DNA of 64,000 nucleotides. Origin: Microbacterium foliorum. Lineage in GTDB: Bacteria; Actinomycetota; Actinomycetes; Actinomycetales; Microbacteriaceae. Positions 42,229 through 54,726 of this stretch are shown here, piece after piece. The notes beneath the pieces were generated by a model. It was not told the origin of the DNA and did no database searches. It saw nothing but the letters and a program-made list of their open reading frames with translations. The DNA lies in assembly GCF_006385575.1 (NCBI RefSeq), contig NZ_CP041040.1, forward strand, positions 930,001 to 994,000, given 5' to 3'. A program made the position numbers and the translations under genes. The stretch's first letter is position 1. Every line of letters begins with the position of its first letter.

Positions 42229-43836
42229 ATGGCCGGACCCCGCCACGACCATTCGCTGTACCGCGACCGCGACACCGTCCCGGTGCGCCGAGCGCTCGTC
42301 TCGGTGAGCGACAAGACCGATCTGCTCGTGCTCGCCGAGGCGCTCGCGGGCGCAGGTGTGCAGATCGTCTCGACCGGCTCGACCGCGTCGACCATCCGTG
42401 AGGCCGGGTTCGAGGTGACCGATGTCGCCGCCGTCACCGGTGTCGCCGAGATGCTCGACGGTCGCGTGAAGACCCTGCACCCGAAGATCCACGGCGGTCT
42501 GCTCGCAGACCTCCGCCTCGAGGACCACGAGCGTCAGCTCGCCGACCTCGACATCGCGCCGTTCGAGCTCGTCGTGGTGAACCTCTACCCCTTCGTCGAG
42601 ACGGTCGCCTCCGGCGCCGAGGGCGACGACGTCGTCGAGCAGATCGACATCGGCGGGCCCGCCATGGTGCGCGCCGCCGCCAAGAATCATGCGAACGTCG
42701 CGATCGTCGTCTCGCCGCAGTCGTACCCGGGCATCATCAGCGCCATCGAGAACGGCGGCACCACTCTGACGCAGCGTCGTGAGCTCGCGGCCCGCGCCTT
42801 CGCACACACCGCCGCGTACGACACGGCGGTCGCCTCCTGGTTCGCCGAGGGCACACTCGGTGAGGGCGAGGACCTGCCCACCCACCTCACGATCCAGGCC
42901 GAGCTTCTCAACACGCTGCGCTACGGCGAGAACTCGCACCAGCGCGGCGCGATCTACACGCGCGTCGGCGGCCACGGCATCGCGCAGGCGACGCAGCTGC
43001 AGGGCAAGGAGATGTCGTACAACAACTACGTCGATGCGGATGCCGCGCTGCGCGCCGCGTACGACATGGTGAAGCCGGCGGTCGCGATCATCAAGCACGC
43101 GAACCCGTGCGGCATCGCGACCACCGCGCCCAACGCCCTCGACCCGATCGCGAGCGCCCACATCCGCGCGCACGAGTGCGATCCCGTGTCGGCGTACGGC
43201 GGCGTGATCGCCGCGAACGGCACCGTGACGCTCAAGATGGCCGAGAACCTCAAGGACATCTTCACCGAGGTCATCGTCGCTCCGTCGTTCGAGCCCGCAG
43301 CGCTCGAGGTGTTCAAGGCGAAGAAGAACCTGCGTCTGCTGCAGCTGCCGCAGGACTGGCAGCAGGAGCGCATGGACGTGCGCCTGGTCTCGGGAGGTCT
43401 TCTGCTGCAGGATGCAGACCGCTTCCCCGACGACATCGTGTCTGTGGCGAAGAACTGGGAGCTCGTCTCGGGCGAGCGCCCCAGCGACGAGGAGATGGAG
43501 AACCTGATCTTCGCGTGGAAGGCGTGCCGCGCCGTCAAGTCGAACGCGATCGTCCTCGCGAAGGACAACGCCACGGTCGGCGTCGGCATGGGTCAGGTCA
43601 ACCGCGTCGACTCGTGCCGGCTCGCCGTCGAGCGTGCCGGTGACCGTGCGGCCGGCTCGGTCGCGGCATCCGATGCGTTCTTCCCCTTCGCCGACGGCGC
43701 GCAGGTGCTCATCGACGCGGGCGTGAAAGCGATCGTGCAGCCCGGTGGCTCGGTGCGCGACGAAGAGGTCGTCGACGCCGCACGCAAGGCGGGCGTCACG
43801 ATGTTCTTCACCGGAGAGCGTCACTTCTTCCACTGA
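42229..43836 (+). CDS. purH: Bifunctional AICAR transformylase/IMP cyclohydrolase
   Basis: 535 aa, the final two steps of IMP synthesis. The N-terminal cyclohydrolase domain ([40 protein letters not shown]) is followed by the transformylase domain with the catalytic Lys-His pair in IIKHANPCG and the [10 protein letters not shown] block. The C-terminus [14 protein letters not shown] is conserved. AAGGAG precedes the ATG. It forms an operon with purN and ends before a 13-bp hairpin terminator. Confidence 0.97.
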   Translation: MAGPRHDHSLYRDRDTVPVRRALVSVSDKTDLLVLAEALAGAGVQIVSTGSTASTIREAGFEVTDVAAVTGVAEMLDGRVKTLHPKIHGGLLADLRLEDHERQLADLDIAPFELVVVNLYPFVETVASGAEGDDVVEQIDIGGPAMVRAAAKNHANVAIVVSPQSYPGIISAIENGGTTLTQRRELAARAFAHTAAYDTAVASWFAEGTLGEGEDLPTHLTIQAELLNTLRYGENSHQRGAIYTRVGGHGIAQATQLQGKEMSYNNYVDADAALRAAYDMVKPAVAIIKHANPCGIATTAPNALDPIASAHIRAHECDPVSAYGGVIAANGTVTLKMAENLKDIFTEVIVAPSFEPAALEVFKAKKNLRLLQLPQDWQQERMDVRLVSGGLLLQDADRFPDDIVSVAKNWELVSGERPSDEEMENLIFAWKACRAVKSNAIVLAKDNATVGVGMGQVNRVDSCRLAVERAGDRAAGSVAASDAFFPFADGAQVLIDAGVKAIVQPGGSVRDEEVVDAARKAGVTMFFTGERHFFH

Positions 43837-43865
43837 GGACGCCGGCCTCAGGGCCGAAGAGCTTC

Positions 43866-43903
43866 CGAAACCCCTCGCACCGACGCCGGCGCGAGGGGTT
43901 TCG
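43866..43903 (+). terminator. Terminator after purH
   Basis: A 13-bp perfect stem (CGAAACCCCTCGC, 43866-43878, with 43891-43903) encloses a 12-nt loop. Confidence 0.75.
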
Positions 43904-43990
43904 CGCTGTGTGCAGAGGGCGGGAGCTGGGCTCCACAGTGATGTCCGATTTCCGCCAGCCGGTGTCGGCGGTGCATGACAGAGTGGAGCC

Positions 43991-45490
43991 ATGAGCTTCC
44001 CCGTGACCGACTTCGACGAGCGATATCGCGCGATCAGCGCACGTGACACGCGCTTTGACGGTCAGTTCGTGACGGCCGTCAGCTCCACCGGAATCTACTG
44101 TCGACCGAGCTGCCCCGCGCGCACGCCAAAGCCGCAGAACGTCACCTTCTATCCGACCAGCGCCGCGGCCCACGAAGCGGGGTTCCGCGCCTGCAAGCGC
44201 TGCCTCCCTGAGGCGGCCCCCGGCTCACCCGCGTGGGATCTGCGCAGCGACGTCGCGGCGCGCGCCATGCGTCTGATCGCCTCAGGCGTGGTCGAGCGAG
44301 AGGGGGTGTCGGGCCTCGCCGTGCGCCTCGGCTATTCGACGCGACACCTCACTCGGCTGCTCTCGACCGAGCTGGGTGCCGGGCCGCTCGCCCTCGCCAG
44401 GGCGCATCGGGCTCATACAGCGCGGATGCTGCTCGTCGGCACGGACATGCAGATCTCCGATGTTGCCTTCTCTGCGGGCTTCGCGAGCATCCGGCAGTGC
44501 AACGACACGATCCGCGAGGTGTTCGACCTGACGCCGGGCGAGCTCAGAGCCCGCCGGAAGATGCAGGCATCGGCCTCTCCCGGCGCGATCGACCTCGTCC
44601 TTCCGTACCGCGGACCCCTCGATGCGTCCGGCATCTTCCACTGGATGGCGGCCCGTGCGGTGTCGGGGGTCGAAGACGCCACAGCGACGTCGTTCTCGCG
44701 TCATCTGCGCATGGCGGGCGGGCCCGCGTGGTTCGAGGTGACTCAGGATGCGACGGAGCGACTGCACCTGCGTGCCCGCGTCGCGCAGCTCGGCGACCTC
44801 GCTCCGCTGGTGTCGACCGTGCGGCGGATCTTCGATCTCGACGCCGACCCGCTTGCCGTCGATCAGGCGCTGAGCACCCACCCCGAGATCGCTCCGCTCG
44901 TCGCGCGTACGCCCGGCATCCGCGTGCCCGGTTCGGCGGATCCGCATGAGATGCTGATCCGCGCGATGATCGGTCAGCAGATCACGGTCGTCGCCGCTCG
45001 CACCGCGCTCACGGCCCTGACCGAGGCGCTGGGGGAGCGCACCGAGCAGGGGCTCCTGTTCCCCACGATGTCGGCGATCGCCGAGCGAGGGGCCGAGGTG
45101 CTGCGCGGGCCGGGGGCTCGCATCAGGGCGATCATCGGTGCTGCTGCTGCGCTCGCCGACGGCTCGCTCCCGCTCACGGTCGGAGACGACGGCCTCGAGC
45201 AGCGAGCCGCGCTGCTCGCGATGCCGGGAATCGGGCCCTGGACCGCCGACTACGTGCGGATGCGCGTGCTCGGCGACCCCGACGTGCTGCTCCCCGGTGA
45301 CGTCGCACTGCGTGCAGGGGCTGCCTCATCCGGGCTCCCGGGCGATCCGCGGCCGCTCGTCGCGTGGGCGGAGCGTGCCGCTCCGTGGCGCAGCTATCTC
45401 AGTGCTCACCTCTGGCGCGCGGCACCGGCGCGGCCTGTGCGCCGGACGCGCGCGTCCCAGACCGCCACCCTTGTGAAGGAGACCCCATGA
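43991..45490 (+). CDS. Ada-type regulator fused to AlkA 3-methyladenine DNA glycosylase
   Basis: 499 aa fusion. Residues 1-80 are the Ada N-terminal zinc domain with Cys37, Cys41 (CRPSC), Cys68 and Cys71 (CKRC); Cys37 is the methyl-phosphotriester acceptor. An AraC-type HTH follows ([38 protein letters not shown]). From about 200 there is an AlkA domain with the helix-hairpin-helix [18 protein letters not shown] and catalytic Asp in [10 protein letters not shown]. It is therefore both a methylation-sensing activator and an alkylated-base glycosylase. It overlaps ogt by ATGA, completing an adaptive-response operon. Confidence 0.93.
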   Translation: MSFPVTDFDERYRAISARDTRFDGQFVTAVSSTGIYCRPSCPARTPKPQNVTFYPTSAAAHEAGFRACKRCLPEAAPGSPAWDLRSDVAARAMRLIASGVVEREGVSGLAVRLGYSTRHLTRLLSTELGAGPLALARAHRAHTARMLLVGTDMQISDVAFSAGFASIRQCNDTIREVFDLTPGELRARRKMQASASPGAIDLVLPYRGPLDASGIFHWMAARAVSGVEDATATSFSRHLRMAGGPAWFEVTQDATERLHLRARVAQLGDLAPLVSTVRRIFDLDADPLAVDQALSTHPEIAPLVARTPGIRVPGSADPHEMLIRAMIGQQITVVAARTALTALTEALGERTEQGLLFPTMSAIAERGAEVLRGPGARIRAIIGAAAALADGSLPLTVGDDGLEQRAALLAMPGIGPWTADYVRMRVLGDPDVLLPGDVALRAGAASSGLPGDPRPLVAWAERAAPWRSYLSAHLWRAAPARPVRRTRASQTATLVKETP

Positions 45491-45984
45491 ACGCCATCAT
45501 CCAGACCATCGAGACCCCTGACGGGCCGTTCACCATCCTCAGCGACGAGCGCCAGCGAGTGCTCTCCTCGGGATGGACGGCCGATCAGGCGACGATCGTC
45601 GCCCGACTCTCGAGCCAGGGCCGACCGACCCAGGTGCACGAGCGCGACACCGATGCGGCAGCCGCGGCGCTCGCGTTCTATGCCGGAGACCTCTCGGCGA
45701 TCGACGCGGTCGCGGTGAAGCAGACGGGCACGGAGCTGCAGCGCGCCGGATGGGCGGCGCTGCGTGAGATCGAGCCGGGGGAGCCGTTGACCTACACCTC
45801 GTTCGCGGCGCGGCTCGGCAACCCCCGTGCGGTGCGGGCCGCTGCGTCGATCTGCGCCCGCAATGCTCCGGCGCTGTTCGTGCCGTGCCATCGCGTGCTG
45901 CGCTCCGATGGCACACTCGGTGGATTCGCCTGGGGCCTCGACGTCAAGGCGAGCCTGTTGGAGAGAGAAGCCGCGCGAGGGTGA
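45487..45984 (+). CDS. ogt: Methylated-DNA--protein-cysteine methyltransferase
   Basis: 165 aa. It directly reverses O6-methylguanine. The acceptor is Cys134 in FVPCHRVL, with the preceding helix-turn-helix region ([28 protein letters not shown]) inserting into DNA. The C-terminal [17 protein letters not shown] is conserved. GAAGGAG precedes the ATG, which overlaps the Ada/AlkA stop, so the proteins are made together. Longer in-frame starts inside the upstream gene are rejected. Confidence 0.93.
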   Translation: MNAIIQTIETPDGPFTILSDERQRVLSSGWTADQATIVARLSSQGRPTQVHERDTDAAAAALAFYAGDLSAIDAVAVKQTGTELQRAGWAALREIEPGEPLTYTSFAARLGNPRAVRAAASICARNAPALFVPCHRVLRSDGTLGGFAWGLDVKASLLEREAARG

Positions 45985-46098
45985 GTCGCAACTGAAGCGT
46001 CGGCCGGCGCAGGAGTGCTGTCGTCCGTCGCCAAGACCGGTATCCCGGCATGCGACGCCGTCTGAGGGAGGACGACGTCGAGGAATCGGGAATCTCTC

Positions 46099-46128
46099 TT
46101 GCGCTCAGCTTGTTCACAGGAATAGGCT
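46099..46128 (+). promoter_or_regulatory. Possible housekeeping promoter upstream of the leader ORF and ABC exporter
   Basis: TTGCGC (46099-46104), 18 bp, TAGGCT (46123-46128). The -35 matches the TTGACA consensus at four positions. Transcription would begin about 50 bp before the 21-codon ORF, producing a long leader ahead of the exporter genes. Confidence 0.4.
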
Positions 46129-46181
46129 GGTGGGCTGTCGCACCGACCGGGACGACATAGCCGAGCCCTGAGGAGGACACC

Positions 46182-46247
46182 ATGACATCGATCGCCGCTG
46201 TGCAGATCGCCGCTCTCGGCTCGACCCCGGTGCGCCCGCTCCGCTAG
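46182..46247 (+). CDS. Putative 21-aa leader peptide upstream of the ABC exporter
   Basis: A 22-codon ORF (ATG to TAG) reading [20 protein letters not shown] plus a final Arg. AGGAGG lies 5 bp upstream at 46171-46176, the best ribosome-binding site in the area. Leader ORFs before multidrug ABC exporters can couple ribosome stalling by a drug to expression of the exporter, which is what makes this one interesting. No homologue is recognised and it could be a chance ORF. The tail -PVRPLR contains Pro and Arg, residues that can slow ribosomes. Confidence 0.4.
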   Translation: MTSIAAVQIAALGSTPVRPLR

Positions 46248-46356
46248 AGCCACTTTCCGACACGCACGACCTCACCGGATGCCGGACTCCGAGAGTCCCT
46301 TGCTGCGTCCGCCCCCTTCAGCAACCGCTTCCCCATACGAAACTCGTCTGAGAGAC

Positions 46357-48288
46357 ATGTCTTCCTCGCCTTCATCGCAGAACGCCTCCTCCTCTTCCTC
46401 CCTCTCCACGCCGGCCGCACTGTGGCGCCTGAAGCCCTTCGTGAAGCCCGTCATCTGGCGGCTCGCCGGAGGCGCTGCCAGCGCGCTCGTCGCCGCCATC
46501 ATCGCCCTGATGATTCCGATCGTGCTCGAGCAGATCATGCGCGGCCCGGTGCAGACCGGCGCGCTCGACGCCATCGCCTGGGGCGCGCTCGCGGTCTTCG
46601 GTCTCGCCCTCGGTGAGGCGCTGATGGTCTGGCTGCGTCGCCAGTTCGTGCTCAACCCCGCGACCCAGGTCGAGTACAAGATGCGCACCGAGCTCTACTC
46701 GCGGCTCCAGACGCTGCCGGTCTCGTTCCACGACCGCTGGCAGTCGGGTCAGCTGCTGAGCCGCATGATGCAGGATATCGGCCTGATCCGCCGCTGGCTG
46801 GCATTCGGTCTCGTGCTGCTCGTGGTCAACGTGCTGACGATCATCATCGGCTCGGTGCTGCTCTTCCGCTGGCACTGGTTGCTGGGCGTCATCTTCATCG
46901 TCACCGCCATCCCGCTGTGGATCCGCGGCTACCTCTTCGAGAAGCGTTACGGCGCGCTCACACGCCGCAGCCAGGACCAGGCAGGAGACCTCGCGACGAG
47001 CGTCGAGGAGAGTGTGCACGGCATCCGCGTGCTCAAGGCCTTCGGCCGGGGCAAGCACGCCCTCGGCCGCTTCAGCCGCCAGGCCGAGACGTTGCGCGAG
47101 ACCGAGATGAGCAAGGCAGGCGCGATCGCGTCGATCTGGTTCTGGCTCGACCTCATGCCCCAGATCGCCTTCGGCCTCAGCCTGATGTCGGGCATCTGGC
47201 TGATCTCGCAGGGTGAGATCGACGAGGCGCAGCTGTTCGCGTTCTTCGCCATGGCCGTGGTGCTCCGGTGGCCCATCGAGTCGATCGGCTTCCTGTTCTC
47301 GTTCATGCTCGATGCGCGCACCGCGACCGATCGCGTGTTCGACATCTACTCCGAGACGAACTCCATCACCGACCCCGAGAACCCGGTGCACATCGCGGAG
47401 CCCCGCGGCGAGCTGGCCTTCGAGGCCGCGCACTTCCGGTACCAGGACGCAGGAGCGCATGAGCGCGACCTGCTCGACGGCATCGACCTCGTGCTGCGAC
47501 CCGGCGAGACGATGGCGCTCGTCGGTCTGACCGGTAGCGGCAAGACCACGCTGACCACGCTGCCGACGCGTCTCTACGACGTCACCGGCGGGCGGGTTAC
47601 GCTCGACGGCGTCGACGTGCGGGATCTGCCGCTCGCTGAACTGCGCCAGCACATCGCGATGGCCTTCGAAGACGCCACCCTGTTCTCGGCGACCGTTCGT
47701 GAGAACGTGCTGCTGGGGCGCGCCGACCTCGACGTGCACAGTGAGGAGGCCGAGCGTGTGCTGCGCGAGGCGCTCGACGTCGCTCAGGCGGCCTTCGTGG
47801 ACTCGTTGCCCGAGGGTGTCGAGACCGTCATCGGCGAAGAGGGACTGAGCCTCTCGGGCGGACAGCGACAGCGTCTGGCGCTCGCCAGGGCCGTCGCCGC
47901 CAACCCGAAGGTGCTCGTGCTCGACGACCCGCTGTCGGCGCTCGACGTCGACACCGAGGCGCTCGTCGAAGAGGCCCTGCGACACGTGCTGGCCGACACC
48001 ACGGCCATGATCGTGGCGCACCGGCCCTCGACCGTGGCACTCGCCGACCGCGTGGCGCTGCTCGAAGCCGGCCGGGTCACCGCCGTCGGAACCCACAGCG
48101 AACTGCTGAAGACGAGCCGTCACTACCGGCATGTCATCTCGAGCCTCGAGGCCGAGGAGGCGGCGCGTACCGGCGCGATCCCGATCATCCGCGATGAGCA
48201 GGCCGAGATCGACGCCACAGTTCAGGCTGGGATCCGCGAGGATGCCGCCGAAAAAGACATCATCACCGAGAAGGAGGTGCAGCGATGA
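46357..48288 (+). CDS. ABC exporter half-transporter, degenerate-site subunit
   Basis: 643 aa with a transmembrane domain (six helices, about 20-310) fused to an ATPase domain. The Walker A motif GLTGSGKTT is at about 390-398, the signature LSGGQRQR is canonical, and Walker B ends LVLDDP so that the catalytic Glu is replaced by Asp (Asp524). This is the pattern of the degenerate subunit of heterodimeric (TM287/288-like) exporters. The ATG at 46357 was chosen by alignment of the first helix; an in-frame ATG at 46279 adds 26 residues and cannot be excluded, as neither start has a good Shine-Dalgarno. It overlaps the partner gene by ATGA. Substrate unknown, probably drugs or lipids. Confidence 0.88.
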   Translation: MSSSPSSQNASSSSSLSTPAALWRLKPFVKPVIWRLAGGAASALVAAIIALMIPIVLEQIMRGPVQTGALDAIAWGALAVFGLALGEALMVWLRRQFVLNPATQVEYKMRTELYSRLQTLPVSFHDRWQSGQLLSRMMQDIGLIRRWLAFGLVLLVVNVLTIIIGSVLLFRWHWLLGVIFIVTAIPLWIRGYLFEKRYGALTRRSQDQAGDLATSVEESVHGIRVLKAFGRGKHALGRFSRQAETLRETEMSKAGAIASIWFWLDLMPQIAFGLSLMSGIWLISQGEIDEAQLFAFFAMAVVLRWPIESIGFLFSFMLDARTATDRVFDIYSETNSITDPENPVHIAEPRGELAFEAAHFRYQDAGAHERDLLDGIDLVLRPGETMALVGLTGSGKTTLTTLPTRLYDVTGGRVTLDGVDVRDLPLAELRQHIAMAFEDATLFSATVRENVLLGRADLDVHSEEAERVLREALDVAQAAFVDSLPEGVETVIGEEGLSLSGGQRQRLALARAVAANPKVLVLDDPLSALDVDTEALVEEALRHVLADTTAMIVAHRPSTVALADRVALLEAGRVTAVGTHSELLKTSRHYRHVISSLEAEEAARTGAIPIIRDEQAEIDATVQAGIREDAAEKDIITEKEVQR

Positions 48289-50099
48289 GCTCCGCGATCA
48301 CCGGAACCCAGGACGAAGACCGCTCCAGCTACACCAAGGAGGAGAGCCGCGCGATCCGGCGACGGTCGCTGCGCCTCCTCGGCTCACTCGTCCGCCCGTT
48401 GAAGCGGCGGGTCCTGCTCGCCGCAGTGGTGCTCGTGATCTCGACGGCGCTCCAGGTCGCCGGCCCGATCCTGATCAGCATCGGGCTCGACCGGGCCCTG
48501 CCCGCCGTGATCGAGCGCGCCGACTGGATGCCGACCTTCATGATCGGCGGGATCTACCTCCTCGCCGGTGCTGTCGCGGCGGCGATGATCGCCTGGTACG
48601 TCATCATCGCGGCCAAGCTCACTCAGGCGGTGCTGCTCGACCTCCGCAAGCGGATCTTCCTGCACACTCAGCGCCTCAGCCTGGAGTTCCACGAGTCGTA
48701 CACGTCAGGTCGCATCATCTCGCGACAGACGAGCGACCTGGACTCGATCAAGGAGCTTCTCGACGGTGGGCTCAACGAGCTCGTATCCGGCGTGCTCTTC
48801 GGTCTGTTCACCTTCATCGCGCTGTGTATCTGGGACTGGCAGTCCGGTCTCATCCTGGCGATCGGTGGAATCCCGCTGTTCTTCCTGATGCGCTGGTTCT
48901 ACTCGCGCTCGCAGCTCGTCTACCGAGAGTCGCGCGTGATCAGCGCGAAGGTGATCGTGCAGTTCGTCGAGACCATGACGGGCATCCGTGCCGTCAAGGC
49001 GTTCCGCAAGGAGCCGCGCAATGACGAGGCGTTCCAGAAGATCGCGGGGGAGTACCGCGACGTGAACCGACGCTCGATGCTGCTGTTCGGCACGTTCGAG
49101 CCCGGTCTGATGGGCGTCGCGGCTCTGGTGCTCGGCATCGTCGTGCTCTGGGGCGGCATCCGGGTGTCCGAGGGGGCACTCACCGTCGGCGTGCTGCTGT
49201 CGGCTGTGCTCTACGTGCGCAACTTCTTTGCTCCGATGCAGGAGATCGCGATGTTCCTGAACTCCTACCAGTCCGCCACGGCGGCGCTGGAGAAGGTGTC
49301 CGGCGTGCTCGAGGAGGTGCCGACGGTTCCGGATCCCGAGAAGCCGGTGGATCTGTGGGAGTCGCGAGGACACATCGAGTTCGATGAGGTGACGTTCGGC
49401 TACAACGGAGAGAAGACGATCCTGCCGAACTTCTCGCTCGACATCCCGGCGGGGCAGACCATTGCGCTGGTGGGCACCACCGGAGCGGGAAAGTCCACGC
49501 TCGCGAAGCTGATCTCCCGGTTCTACGACCCGTCGATCGGAACGGTGACCCTCGACGGGGTCGACCTGCGCAAGCTGCATCCGAAGGATCTCCGCCGCGC
49601 GATCGTGATGGTGACGCAGGAGGCGTATCTGTTCAGCGGAACCGTCGCCGACAACATCGCGCTCGGCAAGCCCGACGCCTCGCTCGACGAGATCCGTGCG
49701 GCTGCCCGCGCGGTCGGGGCGGACGAGTTCATCTCCTCGCTGCCCGACGGCTACGGCACCGACGTCAACAAACGCGGTGGTCGCGTGTCGGCAGGTCAGC
49801 GTCAGCTGATCTCGTTCGCCCGCGCGTTCCTCGCCGACCCTGCGGTGCTGATCCTCGACGAGGCCACCGCATCGCTCGACATCCCCTCGGAGCGTCTGAT
49901 TCAGGACGCGCTGCAGACGCTGCTCAAGGACCGCACGGCGATCATCATCGCGCACCGTCTCTCGACGGTCGCGATCGCCGACCGGGTGCTGGTGATGGAG
50001 CACGGGAAGATCATCGAGGATGACACTCCCGAGGCGCTCATCAGCGGCACGGGCAAGTTCGCGCAGCTGCACGCCGCCTGGCAGCAGACGCTGGTGTGA
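48285..50099 (+). CDS. ABC exporter half-transporter, catalytic-site subunit
   Basis: 604 aa, six membrane helices followed by an ATPase domain. Walker A is GTTGAGKST at about 396-404, Walker B is [12 protein letters not shown] with the catalytic Glu intact, and the H-loop is IIAHRLSTV. Its signature is non-canonical (RVSAGQRQL instead of LSGGQ). In the heterodimer that altered signature faces the Asp-containing Walker B of the partner, so both degenerate features fall in the same ATP site, as known for this exporter class. Followed by a 17-bp terminator. Confidence 0.92.
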   Translation: MSSAITGTQDEDRSSYTKEESRAIRRRSLRLLGSLVRPLKRRVLLAAVVLVISTALQVAGPILISIGLDRALPAVIERADWMPTFMIGGIYLLAGAVAAAMIAWYVIIAAKLTQAVLLDLRKRIFLHTQRLSLEFHESYTSGRIISRQTSDLDSIKELLDGGLNELVSGVLFGLFTFIALCIWDWQSGLILAIGGIPLFFLMRWFYSRSQLVYRESRVISAKVIVQFVETMTGIRAVKAFRKEPRNDEAFQKIAGEYRDVNRRSMLLFGTFEPGLMGVAALVLGIVVLWGGIRVSEGALTVGVLLSAVLYVRNFFAPMQEIAMFLNSYQSATAALEKVSGVLEEVPTVPDPEKPVDLWESRGHIEFDEVTFGYNGEKTILPNFSLDIPAGQTIALVGTTGAGKSTLAKLISRFYDPSIGTVTLDGVDLRKLHPKDLRRAIVMVTQEAYLFSGTVADNIALGKPDASLDEIRAAARAVGADEFISSLPDGYGTDVNKRGGRVSAGQRQLISFARAFLADPAVLILDEATASLDIPSERLIQDALQTLLKDRTAIIIAHRLSTVAIADRVLVMEHGKIIEDDTPEALISGTGKFAQLHAAWQQTLV

Positions 50100-50117
50100 A
50101 CGAGCGCGATTCCTGAA

Positions 50118-50156
50118 CACCGAGGCCACGACCGATCACCGGTCGTGGCCTCGGTG
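50118..50156 (+). terminator. Terminator after the ABC exporter operon
   Basis: A 17-bp perfect stem (CACCGAGGCCACGACCG, 50118-50134, with 50140-50156) closes an ATCAC loop. Confidence 0.8.
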
Positions 50157-50198
50157 GTTCGCCGTGGAGACGGCGGAGCGGTGAGGCGCAGGCCTGGG

Positions 50199-50204
50199 TA
50201 GCAT
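50199..50204 (+). promoter_or_regulatory. Leaderless -10 element (TAGCAT) for the 50211 gene
   Basis: TAGCAT lies 6 bp before the ATG at 50211; no ribosome-binding site is visible. Confidence 0.5.
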
Positions 50205-50210
50205 CGAAGT

Positions 50211-51014
50211 ATGGATCCGTTGCTTCTCGCCGTCGAGTTGTGGTGGATCGCGCCCGTCGCGGCCGGAGGGGTCGCCGCCGGGGCGGTCGGGTTGCGTCGT
50301 CGCAGCACGAGGAGCGGCCGCAGGCTCGAGTACGACGCGGCTCGGCATGATCTCAAGGCTGCCCGGCAGGCGGCGGTCGAAAGACGGATGGCCGTCAAGC
50401 TCGCTCGGGCCGATGTCGTCCGCATCTCCGCGGAACGCAGTGCTCGGCGCGCGACCCAGGAACAGGTGGCCGGCGCCAAGCGGATGCTGCGCGCGAAGGA
50501 GAACGACGCCAAGGCCGCTGCCGCAGACGTCCGCGCGAAGCAGGTGCGCCTCAACGCCGCGCGCGCGGCCATCCCCGCAGCATCCGCACCCCGCCCCCTC
50601 GAGCGCCTCCAGGCGCAGCATGAAGCCATCGTGGTGCGCTGGATGAACTACGAGACCGATGCCGGCCTGCAGATCGCGTACCCGGCGATGACCGACGTCA
50701 GACAGCCCGCGACAGCGGCGTATCTCCGGGCGGCAGCGCGCGCCGTTGAGATGCGCCGCGCCGCCACCGGGCGGGTCAGTGCTGAGGACTTCGCCGCGTA
50801 CCGCGACGCCGTCGCCGACCTCGAGCGCGCTTTCGAGGCTGCCGAGCACGCCGCGAGAGTGCAGGCGGGCGAGACGACGTCAGCATCGTCGAGTTGGCAG
50901 GACGCCGCGCACGACGTGTTCAGCCGCTCGGCGGAGGCGATCGATCGTGCCGCTGGTGCCGCCGCGTCGGCCATCGCAGCGTGGAACGAGCGCAAGCGGC
51001 CGGGCAAGCAGTGA
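50211..51014 (+). CDS. Hypothetical membrane-anchored coiled-coil protein
   Basis: 267 aa, not recognised. One N-terminal hydrophobic segment (PLLLAVELWWIAPVAAGGVAAG) is followed by a basic stop-transfer RRRSTRSGRR. Long Ala/Arg/Glu-rich helices extend from about 38 to 125 (RHDLKAARQAAVERRMAVKLARADVVR) with heptad-like spacing, then a second helical part. It is probably a cytoplasmic coiled coil tethered to the membrane. The leaderless -10 supports the start. It converges on the glycosidase operon. Confidence 0.65.
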   Translation: MDPLLLAVELWWIAPVAAGGVAAGAVGLRRRSTRSGRRLEYDAARHDLKAARQAAVERRMAVKLARADVVRISAERSARRATQEQVAGAKRMLRAKENDAKAAAADVRAKQVRLNAARAAIPAASAPRPLERLQAQHEAIVVRWMNYETDAGLQIAYPAMTDVRQPATAAYLRAAARAVEMRRAATGRVSAEDFAAYRDAVADLERAFEAAEHAARVQAGETTSASSSWQDAAHDVFSRSAEAIDRAAGAAASAIAAWNERKRPGKQ

Positions 51015-51041
51015 CCGCCGCCTCCGATGAGGAAGCGGCGG
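51015..51041. terminator. Possible terminator between convergent genes
   Basis: An 11-bp stem with one mismatch (CCGCCGCCTCC, 51015-51025, with 51031-51041) and loop GATGA, between the stop at 51014 and the GH1 stop at 51062. Confidence 0.55.
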
Positions 51042-51061
51042 CCGGTGCTCCATCCGAAGGG

Positions 51062-52491
<1,430 letters not shown>

Positions 52492-52495
<4 letters not shown>

Positions 52496-54726
52496 CGGGT
52501 CACCTCCGTCAGGTCGGCTTCGTAGATCTTCTCACGGCCGTCCGGGCTCGTCACGGTCACGGACGCCGAGCCCGATCCGCCGGGGAACACCCGCAGTCGC
52601 AGGCCATCGTGATAGTCGTAGTCCGGCCTGTCGGCGCGGGCGCCCCAGGGGAGCGCCGTGCCCGGTCGCACATACAGCGGAAGCGAGTCGAACGAGTGGG
52701 TCTCTCGGCGCCAGCCCCCGCCCGAGACTGTCTCGCCGCTCAGCAGCGACGTCCACTCGCCCTCCGGCAGGTAGAAGTCCACCGATCCGTCCTCCGAGAA
52801 GACGGGCGCGACGAGCAGGTCGGTGCCGAGCATGTACTGCCGGTCGAGGTAGCCTACGGCCGGGTCGTCGGGGAACTCCAGCTGCATCGGTCGCATCACG
52901 GGCAGACCTGTCCGTGATGCGATGATGCCCTGCTGATACAGGTACGGCATCAGCTGCATCTTGAGGTGCGTGAATCGCCTCGTCACCTCGACGGCCTCCT
53001 CGTCGAACGCCCACGGCACCCGGTACGAGCTCGATCCGTGGAAGCGCGAGTGCGAGCCGAGCAGGCCGAAGGCCGTCCAGCGCTTGAACACACCGGCATC
53101 CGGAGTGCCCTCGAACCCGCCGATGTCGTGGCTCCAGAAGGCGAAGCCGCTGAGCGCGAGCGAGAGCCCACCGCGCAGAGTCTCGGCCATCGACGCGTAG
53201 GTCGATGTGGAGTCACCACCCCAGTGCACCGGCATGCTCTGCCCTCCGGCGGTCGCCGAGCGCGCGAACAGCACGGCATCGTCGGCGCCTCGCGCCTCGA
53301 CGAGCACATCGTGCACCGCTCGGTTGTAGAGATCGGTGTACAGGTTGTGCATGCGCTCGGGGTCGGAGCCGTCGGCCCAGACCACCTCGGTGGGGATGCG
53401 CTCGCCGAAGTCGGTCTTGAAGCAGTCCACGCCCTGCGCGATCAGGTCGCGGAGCTTCGCCTGGTACCAGGCGGTCGCATCCGGGTTGGTGAAGTCGACG
53501 AGTCCCATCCCCGCCTGCCAGAGATCCCACTGCCAGACCGATCCGTCGGGGCGCACTACGAGGTAGCCCTGCTCGGCCGCCTCACGGAAGAGGGGGGAGC
53601 GCTGCGCGATGTACGGGTTGATCCAGACGCAGACGCGCAGGTCCTTGTCGTGCAGTCTCGACAGCATGCCCTCGGGGTCGGGGAAAACCCGGGAATCCCA
53701 GACGAAGTCGGTCCAGTTGAACTCGCGCATCCAGAAGCAGTCGAAGTGGAACACCGACACCGGCAGCTCGCGCGCCGCCATCTCGTCGATGAACGAGTTG
53801 ACGGTCTGCTCGTCGTAGTCGGTCGTGAAGCTCGTCGACAGCCAGAGCCCGTACGACCAGGCAGGAACAACCGGTGGTCGCCCGGTGAGCGCGGTGTAGC
53901 GTCCCAGCACATCCTTCGGCGTCGGACCCGCGACGACGAAGTACTCGAGCACCTCACCGGAGACCGAGAACTGCACGCGCTCGACCGATTCGGAACCGAT
54001 CTCGTACGACACGTGGCCGGGGTCGTTCACGAGCACGCCGTAGCCGCGATTCGAGAGGTGGAACGGGATGCTCTTGTACGCCTGCTCGCTGGAGGTTCCG
54101 CCGTCGGCGTTCCAGATGTCGACCGACTGACCGTTCTTCACCAGCGGCCCGAAGCGCTCGCCGAGACCGTAGATCAGCTCGCCGACTGCGAGGTCGAGCT
54201 GCTCGTGCACGAAGACGGATCCGTTCGGGGTCGATCCGCCCTGTCGGGCATTGTCGACGATGCCGGCATCGACCTGCGCGTCCGGGGCGAGTCGCACGTA
54301 TCCCTGGGCCTTGTGCCCGCTTCCGGTCACGCGTCTGCCGTCGACCTCGAATGCGAGGCCCCATGGCGCACCCGGCGTGATCCGCGCGACGAGCGAACCG
54401 GCGTCGATGACGCCGCCCGCCTCGGTGATCGACACGGATGCCTCCCCGGATCCTGCTCCGGGGAGGCCGAACCCCCCATGCCAGCGTCCGCCCTCGTGGT
54501 GCGCGATGCGCACGCGCACGATCCCTTCGGCGGGAGACGAGAGCGTGGTCGTCAGCACGGGCCGGTTCAGAGTGTCGCCGCGCTTGGCGATCACCATGGT
54601 GGGCGCTGTGATGACGATGCCCCGCCCGTCGGGGGTGTCGTGAGTCTCGGCGATGTCGTAGGCCTCCTGCGCATACAGCGCGGTGACCCCTGGACGCAGT
54701 TGCCAGAACCCGTCGGTGAACTTCAT
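52492..54726 (-). CDS. yicI: GH31 alpha-xylosidase
   Basis: 744 aa. Nucleophile Asp439 is in [10 protein letters not shown] and acid/base Asp505 in HWGGDST, 66 residues apart exactly as in E. coli YicI (416/482). With the same +23 offset the YicI xylose-pocket residues Phe277, Cys307, Phe308, Trp345 and Lys414 align with Phe300, Cys330, Phe331, Trp368 and Lys437 here. This supports alpha-xylosidase rather than alpha-glucosidase activity. Cytoplasmic. The ATG overlaps the upstream permease stop (TAATG). It probably removes xylose from isoprimeverose-like oligosaccharides imported by the adjacent ABC system. Confidence 0.93.

Larger units (their letters stand above)
45985..46356 (+). other. 372-bp region between ogt and the ABC exporter genes
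   Basis: It holds no gene of ordinary size. It contains a possible promoter (46099-46128) and a 21-codon ORF with a strong ribosome-binding site (46182-46247), then about 110 bp before the exporter start. Small hairpin-forming pieces lie between the two ORFs (CCGG-ATG-CCGG and GGACT-CCGAG-AGTCC around 46275-46297). No stable terminator is obvious. Confidence 0.6.
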
